A stretch of 64,000 nt of DNA from Lacrimispora sp. 210928-DFI.3.58. Lineage in GTDB: Bacteria; Bacillota; Clostridia; Lachnospirales; Lachnospiraceae. Under the pieces are notes generated by a model that worked only from the letters and a program-made list of their open reading frames with translations, did not search any database and had not been told where the DNA came from. Location of the stretch: contig NZ_JAJCIC010000009.1 of assembly GCF_020554865.1 (NCBI RefSeq), positions 1 to 64,000 of the forward strand, written 5' to 3'. The position numbers and the translations under genes are program-made. The first letter of the stretch is position 1, and each line of letters opens with the position of its first letter. Of this stretch, positions 50,467 through 59,712 are shown piece by piece.

Positions 50467-51216
50467 ATGCATCATTTTTTTGTGAGACCTTCTCAGGTAG
50501 AAGGAAGCCTGGTGCAGATCACCGGGCCGGATGTGAACCATATGAAGCATGTGCTGCGGATGAAGCCGGGTGAGCAGGTCCTGATCAGTGACGGCGAGGG
50601 ACATGATTACACCTGTTTGGTAAAAAGCCTGGAAAATGACCTGGTAGAGGCAGAGATCACAGCGGTCAATGAGGAGGAAAGGGAGCTTTCTTCCGGGATC
50701 TGGCTCTTTCAGGGACTGCCAAAATCGGATAAAATGGAGCTTATCATCCAAAAGGCAGTGGAGCTGGGAGCAGCTGCCGTTGTACCGGTAGCCACAAAGA
50801 ATGCCGTGGTAAAGCTGGATAAAAAGAAGGAAGAAGCAAAGCGCAGGCGCTGGCAGGCCATTGCGGAGAGCGCGGCAAAGCAGTCAAAGCGCAGCCGCAT
50901 GCCTGAGGTGATGGAGCTCATGAGCCTGACAGAGGCATTTGCCTATATAAAGGAAAGAGATTTTGAGGTGCGCCTGATCCCCTATGAGAATGCAGAGGGC
51001 ATGGAGGGCGCAGGAAGGGCTCTTGAACGTATTGGTCCTGGTCAGGATATCGCGGTTTTCATCGGGCCGGAGGGCGGTTTTGATGAGAAGGAGATCGAGA
51101 CGGCCCTGGAGTACGGCGTGAGCCCCATAAGCCTGGGAAAGCGCATCCTGCGGACAGAGACAGCGGGACTTGCGCTGCTGTCAGTGATCATGATGAAGCT
51201 GGAGGGCGCATTTTAA
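50467..51216 (+). CDS. rsmE: 16S rRNA m3U1498 methyltransferase RsmE
   Basis: 249 residues, SPOUT fold. MHHFFVRPSQ at the N-terminus (PUA-like), LPKSDKMELIIQKAVELGA, VFIGPEGGFDEKEIE and LGKRILRTETAGLALL (the knot) are diagnostic. It methylates U1498 of 16S rRNA. ATG 50467 follows GCAGGGGG. Confidence 0.95.
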   Translation: MHHFFVRPSQVEGSLVQITGPDVNHMKHVLRMKPGEQVLISDGEGHDYTCLVKSLENDLVEAEITAVNEEERELSSGIWLFQGLPKSDKMELIIQKAVELGAAAVVPVATKNAVVKLDKKKEEAKRRRWQAIAESAAKQSKRSRMPEVMELMSLTEAFAYIKERDFEVRLIPYENAEGMEGAGRALERIGPGQDIAVFIGPEGGFDEKEIETALEYGVSPISLGKRILRTETAGLALLSVIMMKLEGAF

Positions 51217-51350
51217 AGGAGCTGCTGCAGGCTGAAAGCGCGTTTGGAATGGGGAAAGACAGAGCTTAATGCAGATGGAAGGAGCAGAGAGCTGCTTTGC
51301 CGGGAGTATCAGGAAAAAGAAGCAGTCTCTGTGTGCAAGGAGAAGATAGG

Positions 51351-52505
51351 ATGGAAGCATATTTTGACAATTCAGCGACCACCCGTGTCCTTGACAGCGT
51401 AAAGGACATGGTGGTAAAAGTAATGACAGAGGATTACGGCAACCCTTCCGCAAAACACAGGAAGGGCATGGAAGCAGAGCAGTATGTGCGCCAGGCAGCA
51501 GCAGCGATCGCAAAGACCCTGAAGGTAAAGGAGAAGGAGATCCTTTTTACCTCCGGAGGCACGGAGTCCAACAACATGGCCCTCATCGGTACAGCTATGG
51601 CGAACCAGAGGGCGGGAAAGCATATCATCAGCACCAGGATCGAGCATGCTTCCGTGTACAACCCGCTGGCATTTTTAGAGCAGCAGGGCTTTGAGGTGAC
51701 ATACCTTTCCGTGGACCATGAGGGCCACATATCGCTTAAGGAGCTGGAAGAGGCCATAAGGCCGGATACCATCCTGGTCTCCATCATGTATGTGAACAAT
51801 GAGATGGGAGCAGTGGAGCCTGTGGAGGAGATCGGAGCCCTGATCCACGGGAAGGCTCCTTCCATCATTTTCCATGTAGATGCCATCCAGGCTTACGGAA
51901 AGCTCCTCATCCGTCCGAAAAAGCAGGGTATTGACCTCTTAAGCGTCAGCGCCCACAAGATCCATGGTCCAAAGGGCGTGGGCTTCCTCTACATTGACGA
52001 GCGGGTGAAGGTGAGGCCTCTCCTCTACGGCGGCGGTCAGCAGAAGGACATGCGCTCCGGCACGGAAAATGTACCGGGCATTGCAGGCATGGGCGTGGCC
52101 GCAATGGAGATGTACACGGACCACAGCCGGAAGATAGCTTATATCACAGGCTTAAAGGATCATATGATCGATGAGATGGAGAAGCTGGAGGGCGTTACCG
52201 TCAACAGCTTAAAGGGCAGCGCTGGAGCGCCCCAGATCGTCAGCGCAAGCTTTGCAGGGGTGCGCAGCGAGGTGCTGCTCCATGCGCTGGAGGATAAAGG
52301 CATCTATGTGTCCTCAGGCTCCGCCTGCTCCTCCAACCATCCTGCCATCAGCGGCACCTTAAAGGCGATCGGGGTGAAAAAGGAGCTTTTGGATTCCACG
52401 CTGCGGTTCAGCTTTGGGCTGTTCAACAAAAAAGAAGAGATTGATTACTGCATCGGGGTGCTGAAGGAGCTGCTTCCGGTGCTGAGAAGATACCACAGGG
52501 CCTGA
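51351..52505 (+). CDS. Cysteine desulfurase (NifS/IscS-like)
   Basis: 384 residues. YFDNSATTRV at the N-terminus, SGGTESNNMALIG, the PLP-Lys in SVSAHKIHGPKG and the active Cys in SSGSACSSNHP are all present. It moves sulfur from cysteine to an enzyme persulfide. ATG 51351 after AGGAGAAGATAGG. The next gene is thiI, so it probably feeds tRNA 4-thiouridine synthesis. Confidence 0.94.
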   Translation: MEAYFDNSATTRVLDSVKDMVVKVMTEDYGNPSAKHRKGMEAEQYVRQAAAAIAKTLKVKEKEILFTSGGTESNNMALIGTAMANQRAGKHIISTRIEHASVYNPLAFLEQQGFEVTYLSVDHEGHISLKELEEAIRPDTILVSIMYVNNEMGAVEPVEEIGALIHGKAPSIIFHVDAIQAYGKLLIRPKKQGIDLLSVSAHKIHGPKGVGFLYIDERVKVRPLLYGGGQQKDMRSGTENVPGIAGMGVAAMEMYTDHSRKIAYITGLKDHMIDEMEKLEGVTVNSLKGSAGAPQIVSASFAGVRSEVLLHALEDKGIYVSSGSACSSNHPAISGTLKAIGVKKELLDSTLRFSFGLFNKKEEIDYCIGVLKELLPVLRRYHRA

Positions 52506-52595
52506 TCCGGTTCACCGTTTATCCGGCAGAGAACCCCTGTTTTGCGGAACAAAAGGCCGGAGTCCGCGGCCTATATGATAGAAAGAGGAGAAAAC

Positions 52596-53780
52596 ATGCA
52601 GTACCAGTCATTTTTGATCAAATATGCCGAGATCGGTACAAAGGGCAAGAACCGTTATATGTTTGAGGATGCCCTGATAAAGCAGATCCGCTATGCCTTA
52701 AGGGATGTGGACGGAGAGTTTACCGTGACAAAGGAGTCCGGGCGCATCTATGTGAAGGCAGAGGGAGAGTATGATTACGATGATACCATAGAGGCCTTAA
52801 AGAGGGTCTTCGGAATCGCAGACATCTGCCCTATGGTCCAGATCGAAGACAAGGATTTTGAAAATGTAAAGAAGCAGGTGGTATCCTATGTGGAGCAGGT
52901 ATATCCTGACCGCCATCTCACCTTTAAGGTGGTCTCCCGCAGAGGGGATAAGCAGTACCCCATAAGTTCAGAGCAGATGAACCGTGACTTAGGGGAGGCG
53001 GTCCTTATGGCTTTCCCGGAGATGAAGGTGGATGTGCACGATCCCGATGTTCTGCTCCGGGTGGAGGTGCGCCAGAAGGTGAACATTTTCTCCCTGATCA
53101 TCCCGGGTCCGGGCGGTATGCCTGTGGGTACCAACGGCAGGGCCATGCTTCTGCTCTCCGGCGGCATTGACAGTCCTGTGGCCGGCTATATGATCGCAAA
53201 GCGCGGAGTGAAGATCGATGCTGTCTACTTCCACGCCCCGCCATATACCAGTGACCGGGCAAAGCAGAAGGTGGTGGATCTGGCCAACCTGGTGGCGCGG
53301 TATGCAGGCCCCATGGATCTGCATGTAGTGAATTTTACGGATATCCAGCTTTATATTTATGATAAATGCCCTCATGAGGAGCTTACGATCATTATGCGCC
53401 GCTACATGATGCGCATTGCCCAGACCATTGCGGAGCGCACAGGCTCCATCGGCCTGATCACAGGAGAGAGCATCGGCCAGGTGGCATCCCAGACTCTTCA
53501 GTCTCTTGCAGCCACCAACGAGGTCTGCACTATGCCGGTATTCCGGCCGGTGATCGGCTTTGACAAGCAGGAGATCGTGGACGTGTCGGAGAAGATCGGA
53601 ACCTATGAGACTTCCATCCAGCCCTATGAGGACTGCTGCACCATTTTCGTGGCAAAGCATCCTGTGACAAAGCCGAATATCCATGTGATCCGCAGCTCTG
53701 AGCGCCATCTGGAAGAGAAGATCGATGAGATGGTGAAGACAGCACTTGAGACCACAGAGGTGATCCACTGCGAGGGATAA
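52596..53780 (+). CDS. thiI: tRNA 4-thiouridine synthetase ThiI (short form)
   Basis: 394 residues: NFLD/THUMP domain (about 60-165) and PP-loop adenylase with SGGIDSPVAGYM. It lacks the C-terminal rhodanese domain of E. coli ThiI, as in Bacillus, where a dedicated NifS-like partner supplies sulfur directly; the preceding gene fits that role. EDCCTIFVAKHPVTKP near the C-terminus holds the catalytic Cys region. ATG 52596 has AGAGGAG. Confidence 0.95.
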   Translation: MQYQSFLIKYAEIGTKGKNRYMFEDALIKQIRYALRDVDGEFTVTKESGRIYVKAEGEYDYDDTIEALKRVFGIADICPMVQIEDKDFENVKKQVVSYVEQVYPDRHLTFKVVSRRGDKQYPISSEQMNRDLGEAVLMAFPEMKVDVHDPDVLLRVEVRQKVNIFSLIIPGPGGMPVGTNGRAMLLLSGGIDSPVAGYMIAKRGVKIDAVYFHAPPYTSDRAKQKVVDLANLVARYAGPMDLHVVNFTDIQLYIYDKCPHEELTIIMRRYMMRIAQTIAERTGSIGLITGESIGQVASQTLQSLAATNEVCTMPVFRPVIGFDKQEIVDVSEKIGTYETSIQPYEDCCTIFVAKHPVTKPNIHVIRSSERHLEEKIDEMVKTALETTEVIHCEG

Positions 53781-53797
53781 GCAGGGAGAAACGAAAA

Positions 53798-53823
53798 AAG
53801 AGTCCGGCCTGCCGGACTCTTAC
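53798..53823. terminator. Terminator between thiI and the HPr-like gene
   Basis: AAGAGTCCGGC (53798-53808) pairs with GCCGGACTCTT (53811-53821). A-run left and T-rich right allow action on both strands. Confidence 0.8.
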
Positions 53824-53849
53824 TTGACTCTTGACGGATAACGAATCGA

Positions 53850-54083
53850 TCAGTCGATGATGTATGGGGAGAGGAGAGCAAGGATTTCCTCAACACCGCT
53901 TTCTGCATGGATGTTTAAGTCGATTGGCTTGGAAAGATCCAGGCTGAAGATACCCATGATGGACTTTGCATCGATCACATATCTGCCGGATACTAAATCA
54001 AAATCAACATCAAACTTTGATAAATCATTTACAAATGACTTAACTTTGTCAATGGAATTTAACGAAATACGAACTGTTTTCAT
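53850..54083 (-). CDS. HPr-like protein lacking the phospho-accepting His
   Basis: 77 residues of the HPr fold (VRISLNSIDKVKSFVNDL, then YVIDAKSIMGIFSLDLSKPI as the regulatory-helix counterpart of AKSLxxLxxL). Where HPr has G-[LI]-H-A-R-P, this protein has NSIDKVKSF, so His 15 is absent and it cannot act in PTS phosphorelay. The Ser of AKSIMGI (HPr Ser46 region) remains. AAGGAGG precedes the start. It may be a Crh-like regulatory protein. Monocistronic with its own promoter. Confidence 0.82.
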   Translation of the reverse strand: MKTVRISLNSIDKVKSFVNDLSKFDVDFDLVSGRYVIDAKSIMGIFSLDLSKPIDLNIHAESGVEEILALLSPYIID

Positions 54084-54146
54084 GTGGAAAACCTCCTTGT
54101 AATGTATGTAAAGTGATAATTATGCAGGAAAACCTACTTTGTTTTA

Positions 54147-54175
54147 ATACTACAGATGGAGGGACTAAAAGTCAA
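54147..54175 (-). promoter_or_regulatory. Promoter of the HPr-like gene
   Basis: Minus strand: -35 TTGACT (54175-54170), 17-base spacer, -10 TAGTAT (54152-54147), about 65 bases before the start codon. Confidence 0.6.
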
Positions 54176-54236
54176 TAGTGAGATTGCATGAAAAACAATG
54201 TATGAAACTGGTAATTTGTGAACAGGAGGGATCGAG

Positions 54237-55595
54237 ATGCCAAAGGCAGCCCTGCATAATCTGGGATGTAAGGTAAATGCATATGAGACAGAGGCCATGG
54301 AGCAGCAGCTGAAAACACGCGGGTACGAGATCGTTCCCTTTGATGAGAAGGCGGACGTATACGTGATCAACACCTGCTCTGTCACCAACATTGCAGACCG
54401 CAAATCCCGCCAGATGCTCCACCGGGCAAAAAAGATGAATCCGGAGGCCGTGGTGGTGGCGGCGGGCTGCTATGTGCAGGTGGCCTCTGAGAAGCTGAAA
54501 GAGGATGCCAGCGTGGACATTATCGTGGGAAACAACAAAAAGGCGGAGCTGGCAGACATTATTGAGGACTATATGAGGGAGCGGGCCGGGAAGCAGTCCC
54601 ATGTCATTGACATTGCCTGCTCAAAGGAATATGAGAACCTCCGGCTGGAGGATATGGGAGCCCACACCAGAGCCTTTATCAAGGTGCAGGACGGATGCAA
54701 CCAGTTCTGCAGCTACTGCATCATTCCTTATGCAAGAGGAAGAGTGCGCAGCAGGAGCCGTGAGGATGTGGCAGAGGAGATCAGAGGACTGACGGAAAGA
54801 GGCTATAAGGAGGTCGTGCTGACAGGGATCCATTTAAGTTCCTACGGCATTGAGCACATGGAGGGAAATCCGGTGCAGGAGGGTGATTGGAACCACAGGG
54901 AGCTTCTGGCGCTGATCGAGGAGATCCATGGGATCCCAGGGCTGGAGCGCATCCGTTTGGGGTCCCTGGAGCCCAGGATCATCACAGAGGAGTTTGCTGA
55001 AAAGCTGGCGGCCCTGCCGAAATTCTGCCCTCATTTCCACCTGTCCCTCCAGAGCGGCTGCAATGAAACATTAAAGCGGATGAACCGCCACTATACGACA
55101 GAAGATTATGGAAAACGGTGCAGGATACTGCGGAGGCATTTTACAGATCCGGCCATCACCACGGACGTGATCGTAGGCTTTCCGGGGGAGACAGGGGAGG
55201 AGTTTGCCGTCACAAGGAAATTCCTGGAGGAGGTGCATTTTTATGAAATGCATGTGTTCAAGTACTCTAAGCGGGCAGGTACAAAGGCAGCCGTGATGCC
55301 GGACCAGGTGAGCGAGCAGGTAAAGGCCGTAAGGAGCGATGAGCTTCTTTCTCTGGAAAAGGCAATGTCAAGGGAGTACAGGGAACGCTTTGCCGCAGAA
55401 AAGGTGTCTGTGCTTTTTGAGGAGACGGTCCGGATCGATGGGAAGACCTATATGACAGGCTATACACCCCAGTATGTGCGGGCTGCCCTTCCTCTTGAGG
55501 ACCCGGCCCAGGGTGATGAGCTTACCGGGAAATGCGTTCTTCTCCAGGGCGATGGACTGCTTACAGAAGAGCTGTTAAAAGTAAAATTTTTATAA
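54237..55595 (+). CDS. mtaB: tRNA methylthiotransferase MtaB
   Basis: 452 residues. An N-terminal MTTase domain with LGCKVNAYETEAME and NTCSVTNIADRKSRQ binds the auxiliary [4Fe-4S], the radical SAM core has CNQFCSYCIIPYARG, and a TRAM domain ends the protein. MtaB converts t6A37 to ms2t6A in ANN-decoding tRNAs. CAGGAGGG precedes ATG 54237. Confidence 0.93.
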   Translation: MPKAALHNLGCKVNAYETEAMEQQLKTRGYEIVPFDEKADVYVINTCSVTNIADRKSRQMLHRAKKMNPEAVVVAAGCYVQVASEKLKEDASVDIIVGNNKKAELADIIEDYMRERAGKQSHVIDIACSKEYENLRLEDMGAHTRAFIKVQDGCNQFCSYCIIPYARGRVRSRSREDVAEEIRGLTERGYKEVVLTGIHLSSYGIEHMEGNPVQEGDWNHRELLALIEEIHGIPGLERIRLGSLEPRIITEEFAEKLAALPKFCPHFHLSLQSGCNETLKRMNRHYTTEDYGKRCRILRRHFTDPAITTDVIVGFPGETGEEFAVTRKFLEEVHFYEMHVFKYSKRAGTKAAVMPDQVSEQVKAVRSDELLSLEKAMSREYRERFAAEKVSVLFEETVRIDGKTYMTGYTPQYVRAALPLEDPAQGDELTGKCVLLQGDGLLTEELLKVKFL

Positions 55596-55686
55596 AAATA
55601 CGTGTAAAATCCGCCAAAGACGGAAAAATTATGTGACATTTTACAAAAATATGACAATAAATGGTTAAAATTAAGAAAATACTCTA

Positions 55687-55715
55687 TTGCCGAATAGGAA
55701 AATATAAGGTAGAAT
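55687..55715 (+). promoter_or_regulatory. Promoter of ireB
   Basis: TTGCCG (55687-55692), 17-base spacer, TAGAAT (55710-55715), 30 bases before the start codon. Confidence 0.6.
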
Positions 55716-55744
55716 AGAGAAGAATACTTAAAGGACGTGATGAT

Positions 55745-56005
55745 ATGGGCAATATGAGAGAAACACAATATTTTCAGGCTGTTCAGGACAAGAAGATGGA
55801 AGTCAGTGATGTGCTGGAGCAGGTATATATTGCCCTGACCGAGAAAGGATATAACCCGATCAATCAGATCGTGGGTTATATCATGTCTGGGGATCCCACT
55901 TATATTACCAGCCACAGAGGAGCCAGGAGCCTTATTATGAAGGTGGAACGGGATGAGATCCTGGAGGAGCTGATGGCTGTATATATTGATGCCCGTTTAA
56001 AATAA
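55745..56005 (+). CDS. IreB-family regulatory phosphoprotein (UPF0297)
   Basis: 86 residues, near-universal in Firmicutes: [42 protein letters not shown] in two stretches and [18 protein letters not shown]. In Enterococcus IreB is phosphorylated by the PASTA kinase IreK and affects cephalosporin tolerance. The gene normally heads an ireB-ruvX-DUF1292 set, as here, though repeat H has come between it and ruvX. Confidence 0.93.
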   Translation: MGNMRETQYFQAVQDKKMEVSDVLEQVYIALTEKGYNPINQIVGYIMSGDPTYITSHRGARSLIMKVERDEILEELMAVYIDARLK

Positions 56006-56016
56006 TAGGCGCTGTT

Positions 56017-56058
56017 ATCCGGCAGAGGAGGAGCCAGAGGGGCTTTCTGCCGGATTTT
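56017..56058 (+). terminator. Terminator after ireB
   Basis: ATCCGGCAGA (56017-56026) pairs with TCTGCCGGAT (56046-56055), then TTT. Confidence 0.75.
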
Positions 56059-56143
56059 ATGGATTTCGGATATATGGGTATGAGAGGGCGGCATCAGTTG
56101 GCAAATAGCCAGCTGGTTTTGTTGTGCTCATATCTAAGGTCGG

Positions 56144-56263
56144 CAAAGCAAACCTGCATGCGCCCGGCTGGCGGACGCGCCACCGCACCACGAAAATCTG
56201 GCGGGCGCATTGGGCATACCTGAATTTAGTGCCGCCTTGCGGCGGCGGGACTTTCATAGTCAA
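56144..56263 (+). repeat. Family 1 structured repeat, copy H
   Basis: Outer stem ATGCGCCCG/CGGGCGCAT and hairpin GCCGCC-TTGC-GGCGGC. It ends in CATAGTCAA 24 bases before ruvX, splitting the usually tight ireB-ruvX pair. Confidence 0.85.
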
Positions 56264-56287
56264 GGAACAGGTTCGGAGGAACAGAAT

Positions 56288-56716
56288 ATGAGGATAATGG
56301 GTCTGGATTACGGCTCAAAGACAGTGGGGGTAGCAGTCTGCGATCCTTTAGGTATCACTGCCCAGACAGTGGAGACCATTACGCGCAAGGACGAGAATAA
56401 GCTTCGGAGAACCCTTGCAAGAATTGAAGAACTAATTGCGGAATATGAGATTGAACGGATCGTTCTTGGTTATCCTAAGAATATGAACAACACCCTGGGT
56501 GAGCGCGCAAAGAAGACAGAGGAGCTGAAAAGCGCTCTTGAGCGGCGGACAGGACTGCCTGTTGTGCTCTGGGATGAGCGGCTCACCACCGTGGCAGCAG
56601 ACCGTGTATTGATGGAGAGCGGCGTGCGCAGGGAGCACAGGAAGGAATCCGTGGATCAGATCGCGGCAGCCATGATCCTTCAGGGATATCTGGACAGCCT
56701 TGCAAATGCCAGATAG
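56288..56716 (+). CDS. ruvX: RuvX/YqgF-type Holliday junction resolvase / pre-16S rRNA nuclease
   Basis: 142 residues, RNase H fold: [19 protein letters not shown] with catalytic Asp 7, [20 protein letters not shown] with a Glu, and [14 protein letters not shown]. The C-terminal Asp in [12 protein letters not shown] completes the site. ATG 56288 after CGGAGG; the longer frame lies in repeat H. It processes the 16S rRNA 5' end or branched DNA. Confidence 0.93.
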   Translation: MRIMGLDYGSKTVGVAVCDPLGITAQTVETITRKDENKLRRTLARIEELIAEYEIERIVLGYPKNMNNTLGERAKKTEELKSALERRTGLPVVLWDERLTTVAADRVLMESGVRREHRKESVDQIAAAMILQGYLDSLANAR

Positions 56717-56743
56717 GATGAGGAAGAGGAAGAAACCATACAG

Positions 56744-57037
56744 ATGGAGAAACATATGACAGAGAAGAAAGAAACCATGATCACCATGGTAACAGATACA
56801 GAGGAAGCAGTAGATTTTTATGTATTGGAAGAAACGAGAATGAACGGCAGGAACTACCTGCTTGTGACAGACGCACCGGAGGGACAGGATGGAGAATGTT
56901 ATATCCTGAAGGACGTATCCGGTGAAGGCGACCCGGAAGCTATCTATGAGTTCGTGGAGGACGATGTGGAACTGGACGGCCTGATGGGGATATTTGAAGA
57001 ATTGCTGAGCGACGCAGACGTGGCTCTTGAGAAATAA
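56744..57037 (+). CDS. DUF1292 (YrzB-like) protein
   Basis: 97 acidic residues, MITMVTDTEEAVDFYVLEET and NGRNYLLVTD then EGECYILKDV-like segments of the DUF1292 family. ATG 56744 or 56756. Function unknown; conserved next to ruvX in Firmicutes. Confidence 0.88.
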   Translation: MEKHMTEKKETMITMVTDTEEAVDFYVLEETRMNGRNYLLVTDAPEGQDGECYILKDVSGEGDPEAIYEFVEDDVELDGLMGIFEELLSDADVALEK

Positions 57038-57071
57038 AGCTTTATGATAAAATTAGATTGGAGGAATCAAT

Positions 57072-59003
57072 TTGTTTTTAGAAGAAAAAGAGAATACAGC
57101 TGAGGCAAAAGAGGCTTCGGGAAAATCCGGCGGGAAACCACAGCCCAGGAGAACGGCACAGAGGAGGACAGCTCCGAAAAATGCGAATGCAGCAAAGGGC
57201 CAGGAGCAGCACCAGGAAAATGCAGGAGGCCAGAAGGCAGCCGCTCCCCAGAAAAGTGCAAATACCCAGAAGCCCAAGCAGGTGCCTGCGAAGAGCCAGA
57301 AGGATGGAAAAAGCCCTGCAAAGCAGCCCTCAAAGGCGTCAAAGAAGGACGGCAGGGGCAAGCTTAAGATCATTCCATTGGGAGGCCTTGAGCAGATCGG
57401 CATGAACATCACGGCTTTTGAGTATGAGGACAGCATCATTGTTGTGGACTGCGGACTGGCATTTCCGGGGGACGACATGCTGGGCATTGACCTGGTAATA
57501 CCGGATGTGACCTATTTAAAGCAGAACATTGACAAGGTAAAGGGCTTTGTCATCACCCACGGCCATGAGGACCATATCGGAGCCCTTCCTTACATTTTAC
57601 AGCAGGTAAATGTGCCTGTGTACGGCACAAAGCTGACCATTGCCCTGATCGAACATAAGCTGGAGGAGCACAAGCTGTTAAAGAATACGAAGCGCAAGGT
57701 GATGAAGCACGGACAGTCCGTGAACCTGGGCTGCTTCCGCGTGGAGTTTGTGAAGACCAACCACAGCATCCAGGATGCTTCTGCCCTGGCGATCTTTTCA
57801 CCGGCAGGCATCGTGCTCCACACAGGAGACTTTAAGATCGATTATACGCCGGTGTTCGGCGATCCCATTGACCTGCAGCGCTTTGCAGAGCTGGGAAAGA
57901 AGGGGGTCCTGGCCCTCTTAGCCGACAGTACCAACGCCACTCGCCCCGGTTTTACCATGTCAGAGCGCACAGTGGGAAAGACCTTTGACGCGATCTTTGC
58001 GGAGCACACCTCAAAGAGGATCATTGTGGCGACCTTTGCCTCCAATGTGGACCGGGTGCAGCAGATCGTAAATACGGCCTACAAGTACGGGAGAAAGGTC
58101 GTGGTGGAAGGCCGCAGCATGGTGACGGTCATTGACATTGCCAGCAAACTGGGCTATATTAATATTCCTGAGGGAACCCTCATTGATATTGAACATTTAA
58201 AGAACTATCCGCCTGAGTCCACGGTGCTCATCACCACGGGAAGCCAGGGAGAGTCCATGGCAGCCCTGTCCCGCATGGCGGCAAGCATCCACAAGAAGGT
58301 GTCCATCATGCCGGGTGATGTGGTGATCTTAAGCTCCACTCCGATACCGGGTAATGAAAAGGCAGTGGCAAATGTGGTCAACGAGCTCTCCATGAAGGGC
58401 GCAGAGGTGATCTGCCAGGATACTCATGTTTCAGGACATGCCTGCCAGGAGGACTTAAAGCTGATCTATTCCTTAGTCCATCCGAAGTTTGCGATCCCTG
58501 TCCACGGTGAATACCGCCACAGGGTAGCCCAGAAAGAGCTGGCAGAGTTTATGGGCGTTGCAAAAGACAGGGCAGTGCTGGTAAACTCCGGCGATGTGGT
58601 GGCTCTGGATGAGAACAGCTGCGAGGTGATCGACCACGTGGTTTCCGGCGGCATCTTAGTAGACGGACTGGGCGTAGGCGATGTGGGCAATATTGTCCTG
58701 CGGGATAGACAGAACCTGGCCCAGAATGGTATTATTGTAGTAGTCCTGACCTTGGAAAAGCATTCCAACCAGCTTCTTGCAGGGCCGGATATCGTGTCCA
58801 GAGGTTTTGTCTATGTGAGAGAATCAGAGGATCTTCTGGAGGAGGCCCATGCCATTGTGGCGGATGCGGTGGAGGACTGCATGGAACGGGGCGTCAGCGA
58901 CTGGGGCAAGATCAAGAACATTATCAAGGACAGCTTAAGCGACTTCCTGTGGAAGCGCATGAAGCGCAGTCCCATGATCCTGCCGATCATTATGGAAGTA
59001 TAG
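57072..59003 (+). CDS. rnj: Ribonuclease J
   Basis: 643 residues. Residues 1-95 are a low-complexity Lys/Gln/Ala tail not found in Bacillus RNase J1, then KIIPLGGLEQIGMN opens the metallo-beta-lactamase/beta-CASP core: THGHEDHIGALPY zinc motif, HTGDFKIDYTP, TNATRPGFTMSE, HVSGHACQEDL and PVHGEYRH. It is a 5'-3' exonuclease and endonuclease for mRNA turnover and rRNA maturation. The start is TTG 57072, eight bases after TGGAGGA. The tail probably binds RNA or partners. Confidence 0.93.
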   Translation: MFLEEKENTAEAKEASGKSGGKPQPRRTAQRRTAPKNANAAKGQEQHQENAGGQKAAAPQKSANTQKPKQVPAKSQKDGKSPAKQPSKASKKDGRGKLKIIPLGGLEQIGMNITAFEYEDSIIVVDCGLAFPGDDMLGIDLVIPDVTYLKQNIDKVKGFVITHGHEDHIGALPYILQQVNVPVYGTKLTIALIEHKLEEHKLLKNTKRKVMKHGQSVNLGCFRVEFVKTNHSIQDASALAIFSPAGIVLHTGDFKIDYTPVFGDPIDLQRFAELGKKGVLALLADSTNATRPGFTMSERTVGKTFDAIFAEHTSKRIIVATFASNVDRVQQIVNTAYKYGRKVVVEGRSMVTVIDIASKLGYINIPEGTLIDIEHLKNYPPESTVLITTGSQGESMAALSRMAASIHKKVSIMPGDVVILSSTPIPGNEKAVANVVNELSMKGAEVICQDTHVSGHACQEDLKLIYSLVHPKFAIPVHGEYRHRVAQKELAEFMGVAKDRAVLVNSGDVVALDENSCEVIDHVVSGGILVDGLGVGDVGNIVLRDRQNLAQNGIIVVVLTLEKHSNQLLAGPDIVSRGFVYVRESEDLLEEAHAIVADAVEDCMERGVSDWGKIKNIIKDSLSDFLWKRMKRSPMILPIIMEV

Positions 59004-59025
59004 TGCATATATAGGGAATGGAGCC

Positions 59026-59712
59026 ATGAGCAATACAACAAGGGAAATCAACAGAATAACCACAACGATCATCAGCATTTCAGTGAAGCTCATCGTATAC
59101 GCTCTGATCATCCTGCTGCTTTATGAGGCAGTGATAAGAGGTTTTGCCTTCGGGCACTCTGTCTTCTATGCAGAGGCAGTGGAGGAGGCTCCGGGCCGCG
59201 ATGTCTCCGTGACCGTGCCAAAGGATGAGTCTGTCTCTGAGGCAGCGGATCTGCTGGCAGAAAAGGGATTGATCAAGAGCGAGATCGCCTTTTTGTTCCA
59301 GAGCAAGTTCTATGATTACGAGACCATGTATCCCGGAAACTATACGCTGAACACCTCTATGACCTCAAAGGAGATCCTGCAGACGCTGGGAACAAAGCCA
59401 TCAGAGGAGAGCGAAGGCGCAAGCCGTGCAGCAGGCTCCGGTTCCGAAGGCGGAGTCAGTGCGGCGAAGGCAGCAGAGGCCGCAAAAGAGCAGGATGAGG
59501 CCGGAAATGAAGCCGGAGCCGTGGAGGCGGCTGCCCAGGCCGCAGAGGGGGAGAACCCGGAGGTTCAGCTTGATTATGACGGCATTCCCATGGAAGGGGA
59601 GACTGCAGAGGGCGAAGGCATGGCCGGCCAGGACAGCGGTTCCTGGTACTATGGAGAAGATGAGGATGAAGGCGGCTGGATCGAGGATGCCGCAGAGGAT
59701 ATAACCCAATGA
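59026..59712 (+). CDS. MltG-like membrane protein without catalytic domain
   Basis: 228 residues. One membrane helix (about 18-42) is followed by the LysM-like subdomain of MltG/YceG (VPKDESVSEAADLLAEKGLI, then YPGNYTLNTSMTSKEILQTL) to about residue 125, then an Ala/Glu/Gly-rich acidic tail instead of the transglycosylase domain. It could regulate or anchor peptidoglycan enzymes, or be a reduced MltG. The tail is in frame and ends naturally, so truncation is old. It overlaps the next gene by 4 bases. Confidence 0.78.
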   Translation: MSNTTREINRITTTIISISVKLIVYALIILLLYEAVIRGFAFGHSVFYAEAVEEAPGRDVSVTVPKDESVSEAADLLAEKGLIKSEIAFLFQSKFYDYETMYPGNYTLNTSMTSKEILQTLGTKPSEESEGASRAAGSGSEGGVSAAKAAEAAKEQDEAGNEAGAVEAAAQAAEGENPEVQLDYDGIPMEGETAEGEGMAGQDSGSWYYGEDEDEGGWIEDAAEDITQ

